A stretch of 64,000 bases of DNA from Dongia_A sp039808885 (GCA_039808885.1 JBDHTX010000021.1:10718-74717), one strand, 5' to 3'. Positions 32,447-41,910 are shown, numbered from the stretch's first letter. A program made the numbers and translations. The notes: a model not told the origin generated them from the sequence alone.

Positions 32447-32475
32447 AATGTAATCGATTACAGCCTTCCAGGCAA
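32447..32475 (-). promoter_or_regulatory. Promoter with overlapping LacI-type operator upstream of the DHDPS-family gene
   Basis: The perfect 14-bp palindrome TGTAATCGATTACA (32449-32462) overlaps a minus-strand promoter: TTGCCT (-35, 32475-32470), a 17-bp spacer and TACATT (-10, 32452-32447). It closely matches the two operators next to the island LacI gene (12 of 14 bases each). Binding would block RNA polymerase directly. Confidence 0.72.
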
Positions 32476-32533
32476 GGCGCAAATGCGAACGGAACGGCGC
32501 CCGAGCGGGCGCGCAAGTCGCCTGAGCGATGTC

Positions 32534-33283
32534 CTAGAGATCGGTCCATCCGCCGTCCACGCGAAGGTTGGCGCCGGTGACATAGGAAGAGGCGCTGCTG
32601 GCCAGGAACAGGGCGGCCTTGGCGACCTCGTCCGCGCCGCCCAGGCGTTTCAGCGCCGTCTCCTCCGCCTCGGCCCGCCTGGCGGCGTCGGCCTCAGCCT
32701 TCGATGCCGCCAGCTTGTCGAAGATCGGCGTGTCGATCGGCCCTGGCGCGAAGCAGTTCACCCGGATGCCGCGCCCGGCGAGTTCCGCGGCGAGCGTCCG
32801 CGTGAGGGATCGGATCGCCGCCTTGCTCGCGGAGTAGACCGCCATGCCCGGAGCCCCCAGCGCATCCATGCAGCTCGAGGTCAGAATCACGCTCCCGCCT
32901 TTGCCCATCAGCGGCAGCCCCTGCTGCACGGTGAAGAACGCGCCCTTGAAGTTGATGGCCATCTGGTCGTCGAAATCGGATTCGCCGACATCTTCGATGC
33001 GGCCGGGCCAGGTTACGCCCGCATTGGCGAAGAGCACGTCCAGCCGCCCGAACCGCTCTTTCGCCAGCGCCATGGTGCCTTGTATGGCCGGCAGGGACCG
33101 GCAATCCGCCACGTGGCCGGTGGCGTTCCGCAAGGAACGGGCCGCCGCCTCGACCCGGGAGCGGTCCTGGCCCGTGAACAGCACCCGCGCCCCCGCCTCG
33201 GTCAAAGCGTGGGCGATCGCGAAGCCGATGCCGGTGGTTCCGCCGGTGACAAGCGCGCACTTGCCGTCAAGCTGAAGGTCCAT
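32534..33283 (-). CDS. Short-chain dehydrogenase/reductase (SDR1 of the catabolic island)
   Basis: 249 residues from the ATG at 33283, with AGAGAGG upstream; its first 17 bases overlap the end of the HAD gene. Classical SDR motifs are complete: ALVTGGTTGIGFAIAHALTEAGA, LFANAG, SVILTSSCMDALG, YSASKAA (Tyr-x3-Lys) and PGPIDTPIF. The C-terminal FLASSASSYVTGANLRVDGGWTDL is typical of FabG-like sugar/polyol dehydrogenases. It should oxidise or reduce a hydroxy/keto group with NAD(P) in the island pathway. Confidence 0.86.
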   Translation of the reverse strand: MDLQLDGKCALVTGGTTGIGFAIAHALTEAGARVLFTGQDRSRVEAAARSLRNATGHVADCRSLPAIQGTMALAKERFGRLDVLFANAGVTWPGRIEDVGESDFDDQMAINFKGAFFTVQQGLPLMGKGGSVILTSSCMDALGAPGMAVYSASKAAIRSLTRTLAAELAGRGIRVNCFAPGPIDTPIFDKLAASKAEADAARRAEAEETALKRLGGADEVAKAALFLASSASSYVTGANLRVDGGWTDL

Positions 33284-34133
33284 TGCAACCTCTCTCGCTC
33301 TCTCCTGGCCCGATCGGGATCCCACGCGGCGGCCGGCCGACCAGCCAATCCACCACGTCGGCAAACCCGCCTTCGTCGCAGGAGGCGCCGACATAGCTGG
33401 CGCGCCGCTTCACGGCAGCGATGGCATTGCCGACCGTCGCGGGACTGCCGACGGCTTCGAGCATCGACAGGTCGTTCTCGGCGTCGCCGACCGCCGCGCA
33501 CTCGGCCGGGCGCAAGTCGAGCTCGGCCATCAAACGGCGGATGGCCGCGCCCTTGGACACGCCCTGCGGGCCGACCTCCAGCAGCATCTGGTGGGATTGC
33601 GCCACCTGCACCGAGCCCGACCAGCGGCCCCGCAAGGCATCGAAGCAGCCGGGAGTCCGCCCATCGACGCACAGGATCTTGAACGGGCCCTCGCGCCGGG
33701 CGGTAAAATCGCGGGTCACGGTCGCCTGCTCGCCGACCTTGCCCAGTTGCCAGGCAATCGCGGGGGTTTCCCGCTGGATCAGGATTTCCTCGTCGCCATA
33801 CCAGATCGGGTCGGCCCCCTGGGCCCGCACGTCTTCCATGATGGCCGCGGCGGTTTCGGCGGGCATGCGCTCGGACCAGATCGCCGCGCCGCGCTCAAGA
33901 TCGCCAATCCACGCGCCGTTGAAGCACACCGCGCGGCCGCGCCATCCCAACGGATCGAGCACGCGCCTCAGGGATCCCGGCGCCCGGGCCGTGACGAAGA
34001 CGATCCGCAGCCCGGCGCTCCTGGCCGTCTCCATCGCCGCGGCCGTCCGCGGATGAATGGTGTAGGCGTGCGTCAGGAACGTCCGATCAAGATCGGAGAA
34101 GAGCACCTTGGGACGGGGATCAGTCGTCTGCAT
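33267..34133 (-). CDS. HAD-family sugar-phosphatase-like hydrolase (Cof type)
   Basis: 288 residues. The Cof-type HAD fold is clear: motif I VLFSDLDRTFLT (Asp14, Asp16), motif II FVTAR, the long alpha/beta cap, a conserved lysine in VSKGAAIRRLMAEL and motif IV AVGDAENDLSMLEAV. Members dephosphorylate sugar phosphates or related metabolites. Inside the island it may remove phosphate from an intermediate or a dead-end product. Its end overlaps the SDR1 start by 17 bases, consistent with co-translation. Confidence 0.84.
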   Translation of the reverse strand: MQTTDPRPKVLFSDLDRTFLTHAYTIHPRTAAAMETARSAGLRIVFVTARAPGSLRRVLDPLGWRGRAVCFNGAWIGDLERGAAIWSERMPAETAAAIMEDVRAQGADPIWYGDEEILIQRETPAIAWQLGKVGEQATVTRDFTARREGPFKILCVDGRTPGCFDALRGRWSGSVQVAQSHQMLLEVGPQGVSKGAAIRRLMAELDLRPAECAAVGDAENDLSMLEAVGSPATVGNAIAAVKRRASYVGASCDEGGFADVVDWLVGRPPRGIPIGPGESERGCNGPSA

Positions 34134-34161
34134 GTCGCCGCCACACCGGTTCCTTGCCGCC

Positions 34162-35655
34162 CTAGCGAAGCTGGATCCAGATCGCCTTCGTCTCGGTGTA
34201 CTGGTCGTGCGCGGCGAGCCCCTTGTCCTTGCCGCCGAAGCCGGATTCCTTGTAGCCGCCGAAGGGGACGGCGAAGTCGCCTTCCGAGTAGCAATTGACC
34301 GAGACGGTGCCGGCCCGCACCGCCCGGGCCACCTTGTGGGCGGTGTTGAGGTCGTTGGTATAGAGCGATGCAGCCAGGCCGTAGCGCGTGTCGTTCGCGA
34401 TCCGGATGGCCTCGTCCACGTCCTTGAAGGTGATGACGGAGAGCACGGGGCCGAAAATCTCGTCCTGGGCGATCTTCATGTCGTTGCGCACGCCGTCGAA
34501 GATGGTGGGCTCGACAAAGTAGCCGCCGCTCTCGGCCAGGACCCGATTGCCGCCGAGCGCCACCCTGGCGCCCTCGCGCCTGCCCGCGTCGATATAGGAG
34601 AGCACCTTTTCCAGGTGCCCTTCCTCGATCATCGCGCCGATGCGGGTGGCGCGGTCCAGCGGATCGCCCACAATCCAGGACTTGAAGACCGGCGCGAGCT
34701 GCTCGAGCAACCGATCCTTGGCGCCTTCCTGCACCACCAGGCGCGAGCCGGCCGAGCAGTTCTCGCCCTGGCAGAACAGGATGCCGGCCGCGATCTGGTC
34801 AAGGAGGGGGCCGAAATCCTTCACGTCGTCCATGACAATGGCCGGGCTCTTGCCGCCGCATTCGAGGACGATCCGCTTCATGTTGGAATCGGCGGCGTAT
34901 TTCAGGAACAGACGGCCCACCTCGCCCGACCCGGTGAAGCTGACGCAATCGATGTCCATATGCAGGCCGATGGCGCGGCCCGCGGTCGGCCCCATGCCCG
35001 GCACCACGTTGAAGACGCCGTCAGGGATTCCGGCCTCCGCCGCCAGCGCGGCCAGGCGGATCAGCGAAAGCGAGGTCTGCTCCGCCGGCTTCAGGACGAT
35101 GGAGTTGCCGCCGGCCAGCGCCGGCGCGATCTTCCACATCGCCACGAAGAGCGGGAAGTTCCACGGAATGACGGCGCCGACGACGCCGATCGGCTCGCGC
35201 ACGATCATCGACACGACGTCCCTGGCCGCCGGCGAGACCTGATCGTAGATCTTGTCCGTCGCCTCCGCGTGCCAGCGCAGCGTCTCGACGCTGTCGGGCA
35301 GATCGACATTCAGCGAATCGCTGATCGGCTTGCCGCAATCCAGCGTTTCCAGCAGGGCGAGCTCGGGAATGTCCCGCTCGATGAGATCGGCGAAGCGCAG
35401 CAGCACCTTCTTCCGCTCGCGCGGCGACATCCCCGCCCAGGACGCTCGCTCGAACGCATCGCGGGCCGCCTTGACGGCGAGATCCACATCCGGCGCGTCG
35501 CAGGCCGCGACATCGGCCAGCTTCTTCCCATTGGCCGGATTGACGGTCGCAAACGTCGCGCCCGACTTTGCGTCGACGTAGCGGCCGCCGATGAAGGCCC
35601 TGGTCTCGAACCGGAGTTTCCGGGCGGCGGCGTGAAGGTCTGTCTGGATGTTCAT
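34162..35655 (-). CDS. NAD(P)-dependent aldehyde dehydrogenase (ALDH1)
   Basis: 497 residues from the ATG at 35655. The catalytic glutamate is in LECGGKSPAIV and the catalytic cysteine in FCQGENCSAGSRL. The Rossmann GSGEVGRLF motif and PWNFPLFVAMWKIAPALAGGNSIVLKPAEQT are intact. The protein is most like the PuuC/gamma-aminobutyraldehyde-type ALDHs. It oxidises an aldehyde to the acid, probably produced by the adjacent GMC or SDR enzymes. It lies 29 bases after the proline-racemase-like gene. Confidence 0.9.
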   Translation of the reverse strand: MNIQTDLHAAARKLRFETRAFIGGRYVDAKSGATFATVNPANGKKLADVAACDAPDVDLAVKAARDAFERASWAGMSPRERKKVLLRFADLIERDIPELALLETLDCGKPISDSLNVDLPDSVETLRWHAEATDKIYDQVSPAARDVVSMIVREPIGVVGAVIPWNFPLFVAMWKIAPALAGGNSIVLKPAEQTSLSLIRLAALAAEAGIPDGVFNVVPGMGPTAGRAIGLHMDIDCVSFTGSGEVGRLFLKYAADSNMKRIVLECGGKSPAIVMDDVKDFGPLLDQIAAGILFCQGENCSAGSRLVVQEGAKDRLLEQLAPVFKSWIVGDPLDRATRIGAMIEEGHLEKVLSYIDAGRREGARVALGGNRVLAESGGYFVEPTIFDGVRNDMKIAQDEIFGPVLSVITFKDVDEAIRIANDTRYGLAASLYTNDLNTAHKVARAVRAGTVSVNCYSEGDFAVPFGGYKESGFGGKDKGLAAHDQYTETKAIWIQLR

Positions 35656-35684
35656 GGCTCTTGTTCCGTTCTCGAAGATCTGTG

Positions 35685-36716
35685 TCAGGGGTTGGGCCAG
35701 GTGTCGGAGAGGGTGTAGCCGGCCGGGAACGGGTCGCTGGGGTCGAGTACGTATTGGTGGAAGGCGGTGATCCAGGCGCGGCCCGTGATGGCCACGCTGA
35801 CCGCGTCCTGGCCGCCGATCCTGGCGGTCTCGAAGATCTCGCCCACGAATTTCGTGCCGATGATCGATTCGTGGATGAAGCGCTCCCCGACCGCGATTTC
35901 CCCCCGCGCATGCATCAGGGCGAGGCGGGCGCAGGTGCCCGTTCCGCAAGGCGAGCGGTCGAGCCGCCCGGGCGAGACGATGACGCCGTTCCGCGCCGTC
36001 TTCACCCCATCGCGGATCTCCAGCGGCCCGGCCCACAGGGTCTGGTTGATGGTGTGGATCTCGGGATTCTCGGGATGGACCGACGGCAACTGCGCGGCGG
36101 CCGCCCGCTTCACGATCTCGCCGACGTCGGAGAGCGCGCGCGCCTCCGAAGGCTCGATCCTGAAGCCCAGGTCGGCGGCGTTCACGATCACATAGATCAT
36201 CCCGCCATAGGCGACATCGACGCGCACCGTGCCGTAGCCCGGCACCTCGATGTGCTTGTCGCGGTGCATCACGAAGGACGGCAGATTGCGGAACTTGACG
36301 CTCTCGCACTTGCCGTCCTTGCATGCCGCCTCGATGCGGATCAGGCCGCCCGGCGCCTCGAGCGTGACATGGGTGACCGGCTCGACCATGGGGATCATGC
36401 CGGTCTCGAGCAGCACGGTGGCGGTGCAGATGGTGTTGGTGCCGGACATCGCCGGGTAGGAGGCCGGCTCGATGATGATGTAGCCGGCCTGCGCCTCCGG
36501 GTTGGATGAGGCCAGCACGAGATTGGTGCACAGGGTGACCTTGCCGCGCGGCTCATGGAGCAGAAAGGCGCGCAGCCAGTCGCCCTTGGTTTCGAGCCAT
36601 CGCGCCTTCTCGAACATGGTCCTGCCGGGCACGTCGACGACACCGCCGACGATCACCTCGTTCGGCTCGCCCTCCGCATGGGCGCCGACGACATGAATGG
36701 TCCGAGACAGTCGCAT
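35685..36716 (-). CDS. Proline racemase superfamily enzyme 1 (Ser/Cys type)
   Basis: 343 residues from the ATG at 36716, with AGGGGA upstream. Family landmarks are TIHVVGAHAEGEPNEVIVGGV, HTINQTLWAGP, VSPGRLDRSPCGTGTCARLALMHARGE and LDPSDPFPAGYTLSDTW. The first catalytic position, Cys in proline racemase and most 4-hydroxyproline epimerases (MCGH), is Ser91 (MSGTNTI). The second is Cys257 (SPCGTGT). Ser/Cys members are known in the superfamily and some epimerise hydroxyproline. Without a neighbouring D-amino-acid oxidase the substrate here is open. Confidence 0.88.
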   Translation of the reverse strand: MRLSRTIHVVGAHAEGEPNEVIVGGVVDVPGRTMFEKARWLETKGDWLRAFLLHEPRGKVTLCTNLVLASSNPEAQAGYIIIEPASYPAMSGTNTICTATVLLETGMIPMVEPVTHVTLEAPGGLIRIEAACKDGKCESVKFRNLPSFVMHRDKHIEVPGYGTVRVDVAYGGMIYVIVNAADLGFRIEPSEARALSDVGEIVKRAAAAQLPSVHPENPEIHTINQTLWAGPLEIRDGVKTARNGVIVSPGRLDRSPCGTGTCARLALMHARGEIAVGERFIHESIIGTKFVGEIFETARIGGQDAVSVAITGRAWITAFHQYVLDPSDPFPAGYTLSDTWPNP

Positions 36717-36755
36717 CGCGTTTCCCCTCAACTCCGTCGGTTTGCAGCGCCCGCC

Positions 36756-38414
36756 CTATGCCGGCAGGTAGTAGGCGGGCGCCGGACCCGTCTCCGCTGG
36801 CCGGCCGCGGATCACGTCCGCGAGCTTCTCGGCCATCATGATGACGGGCGCGTTCAGGTTGCCGGTGACGATCTCGGGCATGATCGAGGCATCGACGACG
36901 CGAAGGCCTTCGATGCCGTGGACCTTCGCGTCCTCGTCGACGACCGCCATGTCGTCGCCGCCCATCCTGCAGGTGCAGCAGGGGTGATAGTTGGTTCCCG
37001 CGTTCTGCCGCAGCCAGGCGGTGATCTCGGCGTCGGTCCGGACAGTCTCGCCCGGGACCACTTCGGCGCCACGGAACGCGTCCCATGCCCGCTGCGCGAT
37101 GACGCGGCGAACGGCCTTCACCGCCTCGACCGCCTGGGCCATGTCGTCCGGGTCGGTCAGGTAGTTGAAGACGAATTTCGGGTCGGCGGCGGGGTCCGCC
37201 GTGTCGATCCAGACGCGGCCGGTGCTTTTCGGCCGCATCAGGCTGAGGAAATACTGGAAGCCGTTCTCCAGCTTCACGCTGCCGTGCTGGAACTCGCCCA
37301 GCATCGGCACGAATTCGAGCTGCACATTGGGGATGCGCTCGCTCTCGCGGGTGCGCAGGAAGGCACCAACCTCGAAGAAGTTCGTCGCGCCCAGGCCCTT
37401 GCGGAACAGCAGCCATTGCAGCCCCAGCTTGACCCGGCCGGTAATCCCCAGGCGCGCCGCGATGGACACGTCCTGCGTCGCGCGGTGCATGACCGGCGCC
37501 GCGACGTGATCCTTCAATCCCTGCCCGACGCCCGGAAGGTCCGACACGATGGCGATCCCCAGCTTGCGCAGGTCGCGCGCATCGCCGATTCCCGACAGCA
37601 TGAGGGTCTGCGGCGAGTTGATGGCGCCGCCGCACAGGATGGCTTCACGGCCGATCTCCCACGACATGGCGGAATCGCCCGCTTGCCCATGCACCCTGAC
37701 CGCGCGCGTGCCGGAGAATTCGATGCGGGTGACGCGAACGCCGGTTTTCACCGTCAGGTTGGGGCGCGGGCCAGGCGCGTGCAGATAGGCCTGGGACGTG
37801 CTCCAGCGAATGCCGCCATGGACGTTGCGCTGGGTGACATGGACGCCCTCCTGGCGATGGGCATTGTGGTCGGCGATCCGCGGCAGGCCGGCCTGCTCGC
37901 CCGCCGCCAGGAACGCCGAGAAGAGCGGGTTCCGCGCCCGGCAGGTCTCGATCATCATCGGCCCGGAGCCGCCGCGAAACTCGCTGGCACCACCCGCGAA
38001 GGTCTCCGCCTTCTTGAAATACGGCAGGCAATGGGCGAAGGACCAGCTCTTCAGGCCGGCCGCCGCCCAGTTGTCGTAGTCCCAGGGATTGCCGCGGACC
38101 CAGTTCATGCCGTTGATGGAGGACGAGCCGCCCAGCACCTTGCCGCGCGCCTCGTAGATCCTGCGGCCGTCAAGCCCCGGCTCCGGCTCCGTGTGATAGT
38201 ACCAGTTGTGGCGCCGGCCCATCAGGGGATAGCCGAGCGCGGCCGGCATCCGGATATGGATGTGCCGGTCCGTCGGGCCCGCCTCGAGCAGCAGGACCCT
38301 GACATCCCTGTCCTCGGCCAGGCGCCCCGCCACGACCGCTCCGGCGGAGCCTGAACCGATGACGATGTAGTCGAAGATCGCGTTGGCCGGGCTCACGTCA
38401 CGTGCCTCTTCCAT
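36756..38414 (-). CDS. GMC-family FAD-dependent alcohol/choline dehydrogenase
   Basis: 552 residues from the ATG at 38414. The FAD-binding dinucleotide motif is YIVIGSGSAGAVVAGRLAEDRDVRVLLLEAGP, with the GMC signatures GKVLGGSSSINGMNWVRGN and GAINSPQTLMLSGIG. The active-site pair is the His in TNYHPCCTCRMG and the Asn in TGNLNAPVIM. Members oxidise primary alcohols, polyols, choline or aldoses and pass electrons to the respiratory chain. It lies between the racemase-like gene and ALDH2, so an alcohol-to-aldehyde-to-acid pair is plausible. No signal peptide is evident. Confidence 0.89.
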   Translation of the reverse strand: MEEARDVSPANAIFDYIVIGSGSAGAVVAGRLAEDRDVRVLLLEAGPTDRHIHIRMPAALGYPLMGRRHNWYYHTEPEPGLDGRRIYEARGKVLGGSSSINGMNWVRGNPWDYDNWAAAGLKSWSFAHCLPYFKKAETFAGGASEFRGGSGPMMIETCRARNPLFSAFLAAGEQAGLPRIADHNAHRQEGVHVTQRNVHGGIRWSTSQAYLHAPGPRPNLTVKTGVRVTRIEFSGTRAVRVHGQAGDSAMSWEIGREAILCGGAINSPQTLMLSGIGDARDLRKLGIAIVSDLPGVGQGLKDHVAAPVMHRATQDVSIAARLGITGRVKLGLQWLLFRKGLGATNFFEVGAFLRTRESERIPNVQLEFVPMLGEFQHGSVKLENGFQYFLSLMRPKSTGRVWIDTADPAADPKFVFNYLTDPDDMAQAVEAVKAVRRVIAQRAWDAFRGAEVVPGETVRTDAEITAWLRQNAGTNYHPCCTCRMGGDDMAVVDEDAKVHGIEGLRVVDASIMPEIVTGNLNAPVIMMAEKLADVIRGRPAETGPAPAYYLPA

Positions 38415-38479
38415 GCGCGCGAGGGGACCATGCGCGCAACGCGCAACCGACCCGTCGCCGTACCAAGGCGGCTCGATAC

Positions 38480-39970
38480 TCAAGAACAGGCATGGGGCAG
38501 CGCATCCGGCCGCTTGCCGAGCTTCACGAATGTCGACTTCACATCCATGAACTCGAGCAGCCCCTCCAGCCCGTTCTCGCGGCCGAGGCCGCTTTGTCCG
38601 ACCCCGCCGAAAGGCAGCTGCACGGCGGTTTCGAGATAGGTGTTGATGTAGACCGTTCCGGAGCGAAGCTTCTTCGAAACCACGAGCGCCTTGTCGACAT
38701 CCTTGGTCCAAAGGCCGTTGCCAAGCCCGTATTTCGTGTCATTCGCCAGCGCGATCGCTTCGTCCATGGTGCGGAAGCTTGTGACACTGAGCACGGGCCC
38801 GAAGATCTCGTCCCGGAACAGGGTCATCTCGGGCCGCACTTCCGCGAAGATCGTCGGCGCGATGAAACATCCCCTGTCGAGCCCGTTCGCGGTGATCCGG
38901 TGCCCGCCGCAGGCCAGCCGGGCGCCCTCCCGCTTGCCCGTCTCGATGTAGCCCAGCACCCTGTCCATGTGCTGCTGATGGATCAAGGCGCCCATGTCGG
39001 TGGACTCGTCCAGCGGCATGCCGACGCGTACGGCGGCGGATCGCGCGGCCAGGCGCGCGACGAATTCCTCGGCGATGCGCTCTTCGACGATCAGGCGGCT
39101 GCCCTGGACACATTCCTCTCCCTGATTAAGGACATAGCCCAGCAGGGCGCCGTCGAGCGCGGAATCGATATCCGCATCGGCGAAGACCACGTTGGCGGCC
39201 TTGCCGCCGAGCTCGAGGCCGACGCGCTTCAGCTGCTCGCCACACCGCAGGGCAATCTTCCTGCCGACGGCCGTGGAGCCGGTGAAGGAGATCATCTGGA
39301 CATCCGGATGGTCGATCAGCGCTTCACCGACCTGCGCGCCGGTGCCGGTCACCACGTTGATGACGCCGGGCGGCAGACCGGCCTTGGCGGCCAGGGCCGC
39401 CACCTCCAGCGCCGTGCCCGAGGTCAGCTCGGACGGTTTGACCACGCAGGTGCAGCCGGCGGCCAATGCGAAGGGCAGTTTCTGGAACAGGGTCACCAGC
39501 GGGAAATTCCAGGGCACGATCATGCCGACGACGCCCCGCGGGGCGCGCGTGATCAGGCCGAAATTCGGGGCGCCGAGATGCGTCAGCGCCTCGCCCGGGA
39601 TTTGCCATGCCAGCGCCGCGGCGTAGCGCCCGAGCTCGATCGACCAGGCAACCTCGCCGCGCGCGAAGCGGATCGGCTTGCCCGTCTCTTCGGCCTCCAT
39701 GACGGACAACCGCTCGGATTCCGCGGCGATCAGGTCGAGCCACTTGTTGATCAGATGCGCCCGCTCGCCGCCGGCGAGGTCGGACCAGGTGTCCGATTTC
39801 CGGAATGCCCGTTTCGCCGCCGCCACCGCCGCGTCGGCCTCGGCAAACGCGCTGTCGGCGAACGTCGCCAGGACGGCCCCGTGCGCCGGCGACCGGCGCT
39901 CGATGGCGCGGCCGCCGGTCGGCTTTGCCCAGTCGCCATCGACCCAATTGCCATATTGCCGAACGGACAT
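38480..39970 (-). CDS. NAD(P)-dependent aldehyde dehydrogenase (ALDH2)
   Basis: 496 residues. The catalytic glutamate is in LELGGKAANVV, the cysteine in NQGEECVQGSRL and the Rossmann motif is GSTAVGRKI. VPWNFPLVTLFQKLPFALAAGCTCVVKPSELTS is typical. It differs clearly from ALDH1 in sequence, so the two are ancient paralogues and not a recent duplication. Its start is 19 bases after the ATPase gene, in the same operon. The aldehyde is probably the GMC enzyme product. Confidence 0.9.
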   Translation of the reverse strand: MSVRQYGNWVDGDWAKPTGGRAIERRSPAHGAVLATFADSAFAEADAAVAAAKRAFRKSDTWSDLAGGERAHLINKWLDLIAAESERLSVMEAEETGKPIRFARGEVAWSIELGRYAAALAWQIPGEALTHLGAPNFGLITRAPRGVVGMIVPWNFPLVTLFQKLPFALAAGCTCVVKPSELTSGTALEVAALAAKAGLPPGVINVVTGTGAQVGEALIDHPDVQMISFTGSTAVGRKIALRCGEQLKRVGLELGGKAANVVFADADIDSALDGALLGYVLNQGEECVQGSRLIVEERIAEEFVARLAARSAAVRVGMPLDESTDMGALIHQQHMDRVLGYIETGKREGARLACGGHRITANGLDRGCFIAPTIFAEVRPEMTLFRDEIFGPVLSVTSFRTMDEAIALANDTKYGLGNGLWTKDVDKALVVSKKLRSGTVYINTYLETAVQLPFGGVGQSGLGRENGLEGLLEFMDVKSTFVKLGKRPDALPHACS

Positions 39971-39989
39971 ATCCCGAACCCGCAGCGGT

Positions 39990-41057
39990 CTAGTTCAAAG
40001 CCACGAGGCGGACGCGATCCGGGAGGGCGGCGACGCCTATCACGTCGCCGATTCTCGCCGTCGTGTGATCGGTGACGACGATGTAGGACCGCTCGCCGCT
40101 CTTCACATAGACGTTCGTGGTCTGCCCGAGGGGTTCCACGAAGTTCACCTCCGCCTCGGCCGCGCCGGCGGTCCCGGCCGCCACGATGCGCAGATGCTCG
40201 GGCCGCACGCCGATCAGCAATTCCCCCGTGCCACTGGCGACACTCGCCGCCCGCGCGCGTTCCGCCGGCTCCAGGAACCCCGCCAGCTCGGGAATCTCGC
40301 AGGCGATTCCGCCGCCCTCGGCCAGTCTCGCCGGGAACAAGTTCATCGAGGGGGAGCCGATGAAGTCGGCGACGAATGCCGTCTTCGGCCGGTCGTAGAT
40401 CTGATGCGGGGACGCCACCTGGATCATGTCGCCCTTGCTCATGACCGCGATCCGGTCGGCCATCGACATCGCCTCGACCTGGTCATGGGTCACGTAGAGG
40501 GTGGTGATGCCGAGGCCGGAAACGAGCTTCTTGATCTCGGTCCGCATGGTCGCCCGCAGCTTGGCATCGAGGTTCGACAGCGGCTCGTCCATGAGGAAAA
40601 CGCGCGGATTGCGCACCAGCGCACGGGCGAGCGAGACGCGCTGGCGCTGGCCGCCGGAGATCTGTCCGGGTTTCCGATGCAGGAACTCGGCGATGCCGAG
40701 CTTCGCCGCCGTGTCCTCCACCTTCTTGCGGCGCTCCGGCTCCGGCACGTGGCGGATCTTCAGGGGAAAGGCGATGTTGTCGTAGACCGACAGGTGCGGA
40801 TAAAGGCCGTAATCCTGGAACGCCATGGCGATGTCCCGGTGCCGCGGCTCCTCGTAGGTGACATCCTTGCCGTTGATCCGGATCTCGCCCTCGCTCGGCA
40901 GCTCGAGCCCGGCGACCATGCGGAGCGTGGTCGTCTTGCCGCATCCCGACGGGCCCAGCATGACGAAGAATTCGCCGTCCTCGATGTCGACGGAGACACC
41001 GTTGACCGCGGTGAACGAGCCGAAGCGCTTGAAGACCTGGTTGATCTGAATGCCCAT
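39990..41057 (-). CDS. CUT1-type sugar ABC transporter ATP-binding protein (UgpC/MsmK-like)
   Basis: 355 residues. Walker A GPSGCGKTT, Q-loop QDYGLYPHL, signature ISGGQRQR, Walker B VFLMDEP and H-loop YVTHDQVEAMSMADR are intact. The C-terminal TOBE/OB region (about 240-355, RPEHLRIVAAG) is the regulatory domain of MalK/UgpC-like ATPases, which power import of di- and oligosaccharides, polyols and glycerol phosphates. It follows the second permease gene by 13 bases and completes the importer. Confidence 0.93.
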   Translation of the reverse strand: MGIQINQVFKRFGSFTAVNGVSVDIEDGEFFVMLGPSGCGKTTTLRMVAGLELPSEGEIRINGKDVTYEEPRHRDIAMAFQDYGLYPHLSVYDNIAFPLKIRHVPEPERRKKVEDTAAKLGIAEFLHRKPGQISGGQRQRVSLARALVRNPRVFLMDEPLSNLDAKLRATMRTEIKKLVSGLGITTLYVTHDQVEAMSMADRIAVMSKGDMIQVASPHQIYDRPKTAFVADFIGSPSMNLFPARLAEGGGIACEIPELAGFLEPAERARAASVASGTGELLIGVRPEHLRIVAAGTAGAAEAEVNFVEPLGQTTNVYVKSGERSYIVVTDHTTARIGDVIGVAALPDRVRLVALN

Positions 41058-41070
41058 GAATCCTGCTCCT

Positions 41071-41910
41071 CTAGCCCTTCACCGCGCCCAGCGTCAGCCC
41101 GCGCACCAGATAACGCTGCATCATCAACACCAGCACGACCACCGGCACCGACATCAGGACGCCGGCGGCGGAGGCGAGGCCCCAGGAGATCGCCTTCGGC
41201 TTGATGGCGCTCGCCGCGATCACGGGCAGCGTCCGCGCGTCCTTCGAGGTGAGGATGCTGGCGAGGAGGTACTCGTTCCAGGCGAACATGAAGATGATCA
41301 CCATCGTCGCGGCCAGGCCCGGCAGCAGGAGCGGCAGCGTCACGCGCCAGAAGCACTCGAACCGGCTGCAGCCGTCGATCAGCGCCGCCTCCTCGATGGA
41401 CTGGGGAATCTCCTGGATGAAGACGCGCATGATCCAGACGACAAAGGGCAGGCCGTTCAGCGTATAGACCGCGATCAGGAGCCAGGGCGTGTCGAACACG
41501 CCAAGCTGCTTCGCGATCATGAACAAAGGGATGACGCTGACGATCGGCGGCAGCATGCGGATCGACAGGATCTCGAAGGCGATGAAGTCCTTGTTCTTGA
41601 TGTCGAACCGCGCGAGGGCGTAGGCCGCCAGCGTGCCGGCCATCATCGCAAAGGACGTCGCAAGGCCGACGATGAGCGCGCTGTTGAGGAAGGCGTCCCA
41701 GGCGTTCATCTCCTCGAACAGATGGCGAAAGCTCTCCAGGGACGGCGCGAACAGCCAGATCGGCGGATAGACCGCGACGTCCGCCTCCGCCTTCAGCGAC
41801 GACATGACCATCCATGCGGTCGGAAAGCTGAAGAACGCGAGCGCGATCAGCGCCAGCACGTAGTAGGACGAGTATGCGACCAGATGGGACCTTGGACGGG
41901 ATCTGCTCAT
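41071..41910 (-). CDS. CUT1-type ABC transporter permease 2 (MalG-like)
   Basis: 279 residues from the ATG at 41910. Six membrane segments are expected. The EAA loop that docks with the ATPase reads EEAALIDGCSRFECFWRVTLPLLLPG. The C-terminus ends RYLVRGLTLGAVKG, a hallmark of MalG-like permeases. Its start shares one base with the stop of permease 1 (TGATG), indicating coupled translation. Confidence 0.93.
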   Translation of the reverse strand: MSRSRPRSHLVAYSSYYVLALIALAFFSFPTAWMVMSSLKAEADVAVYPPIWLFAPSLESFRHLFEEMNAWDAFLNSALIVGLATSFAMMAGTLAAYALARFDIKNKDFIAFEILSIRMLPPIVSVIPLFMIAKQLGVFDTPWLLIAVYTLNGLPFVVWIMRVFIQEIPQSIEEAALIDGCSRFECFWRVTLPLLLPGLAATMVIIFMFAWNEYLLASILTSKDARTLPVIAASAIKPKAISWGLASAAGVLMSVPVVVLVLMMQRYLVRGLTLGAVKG

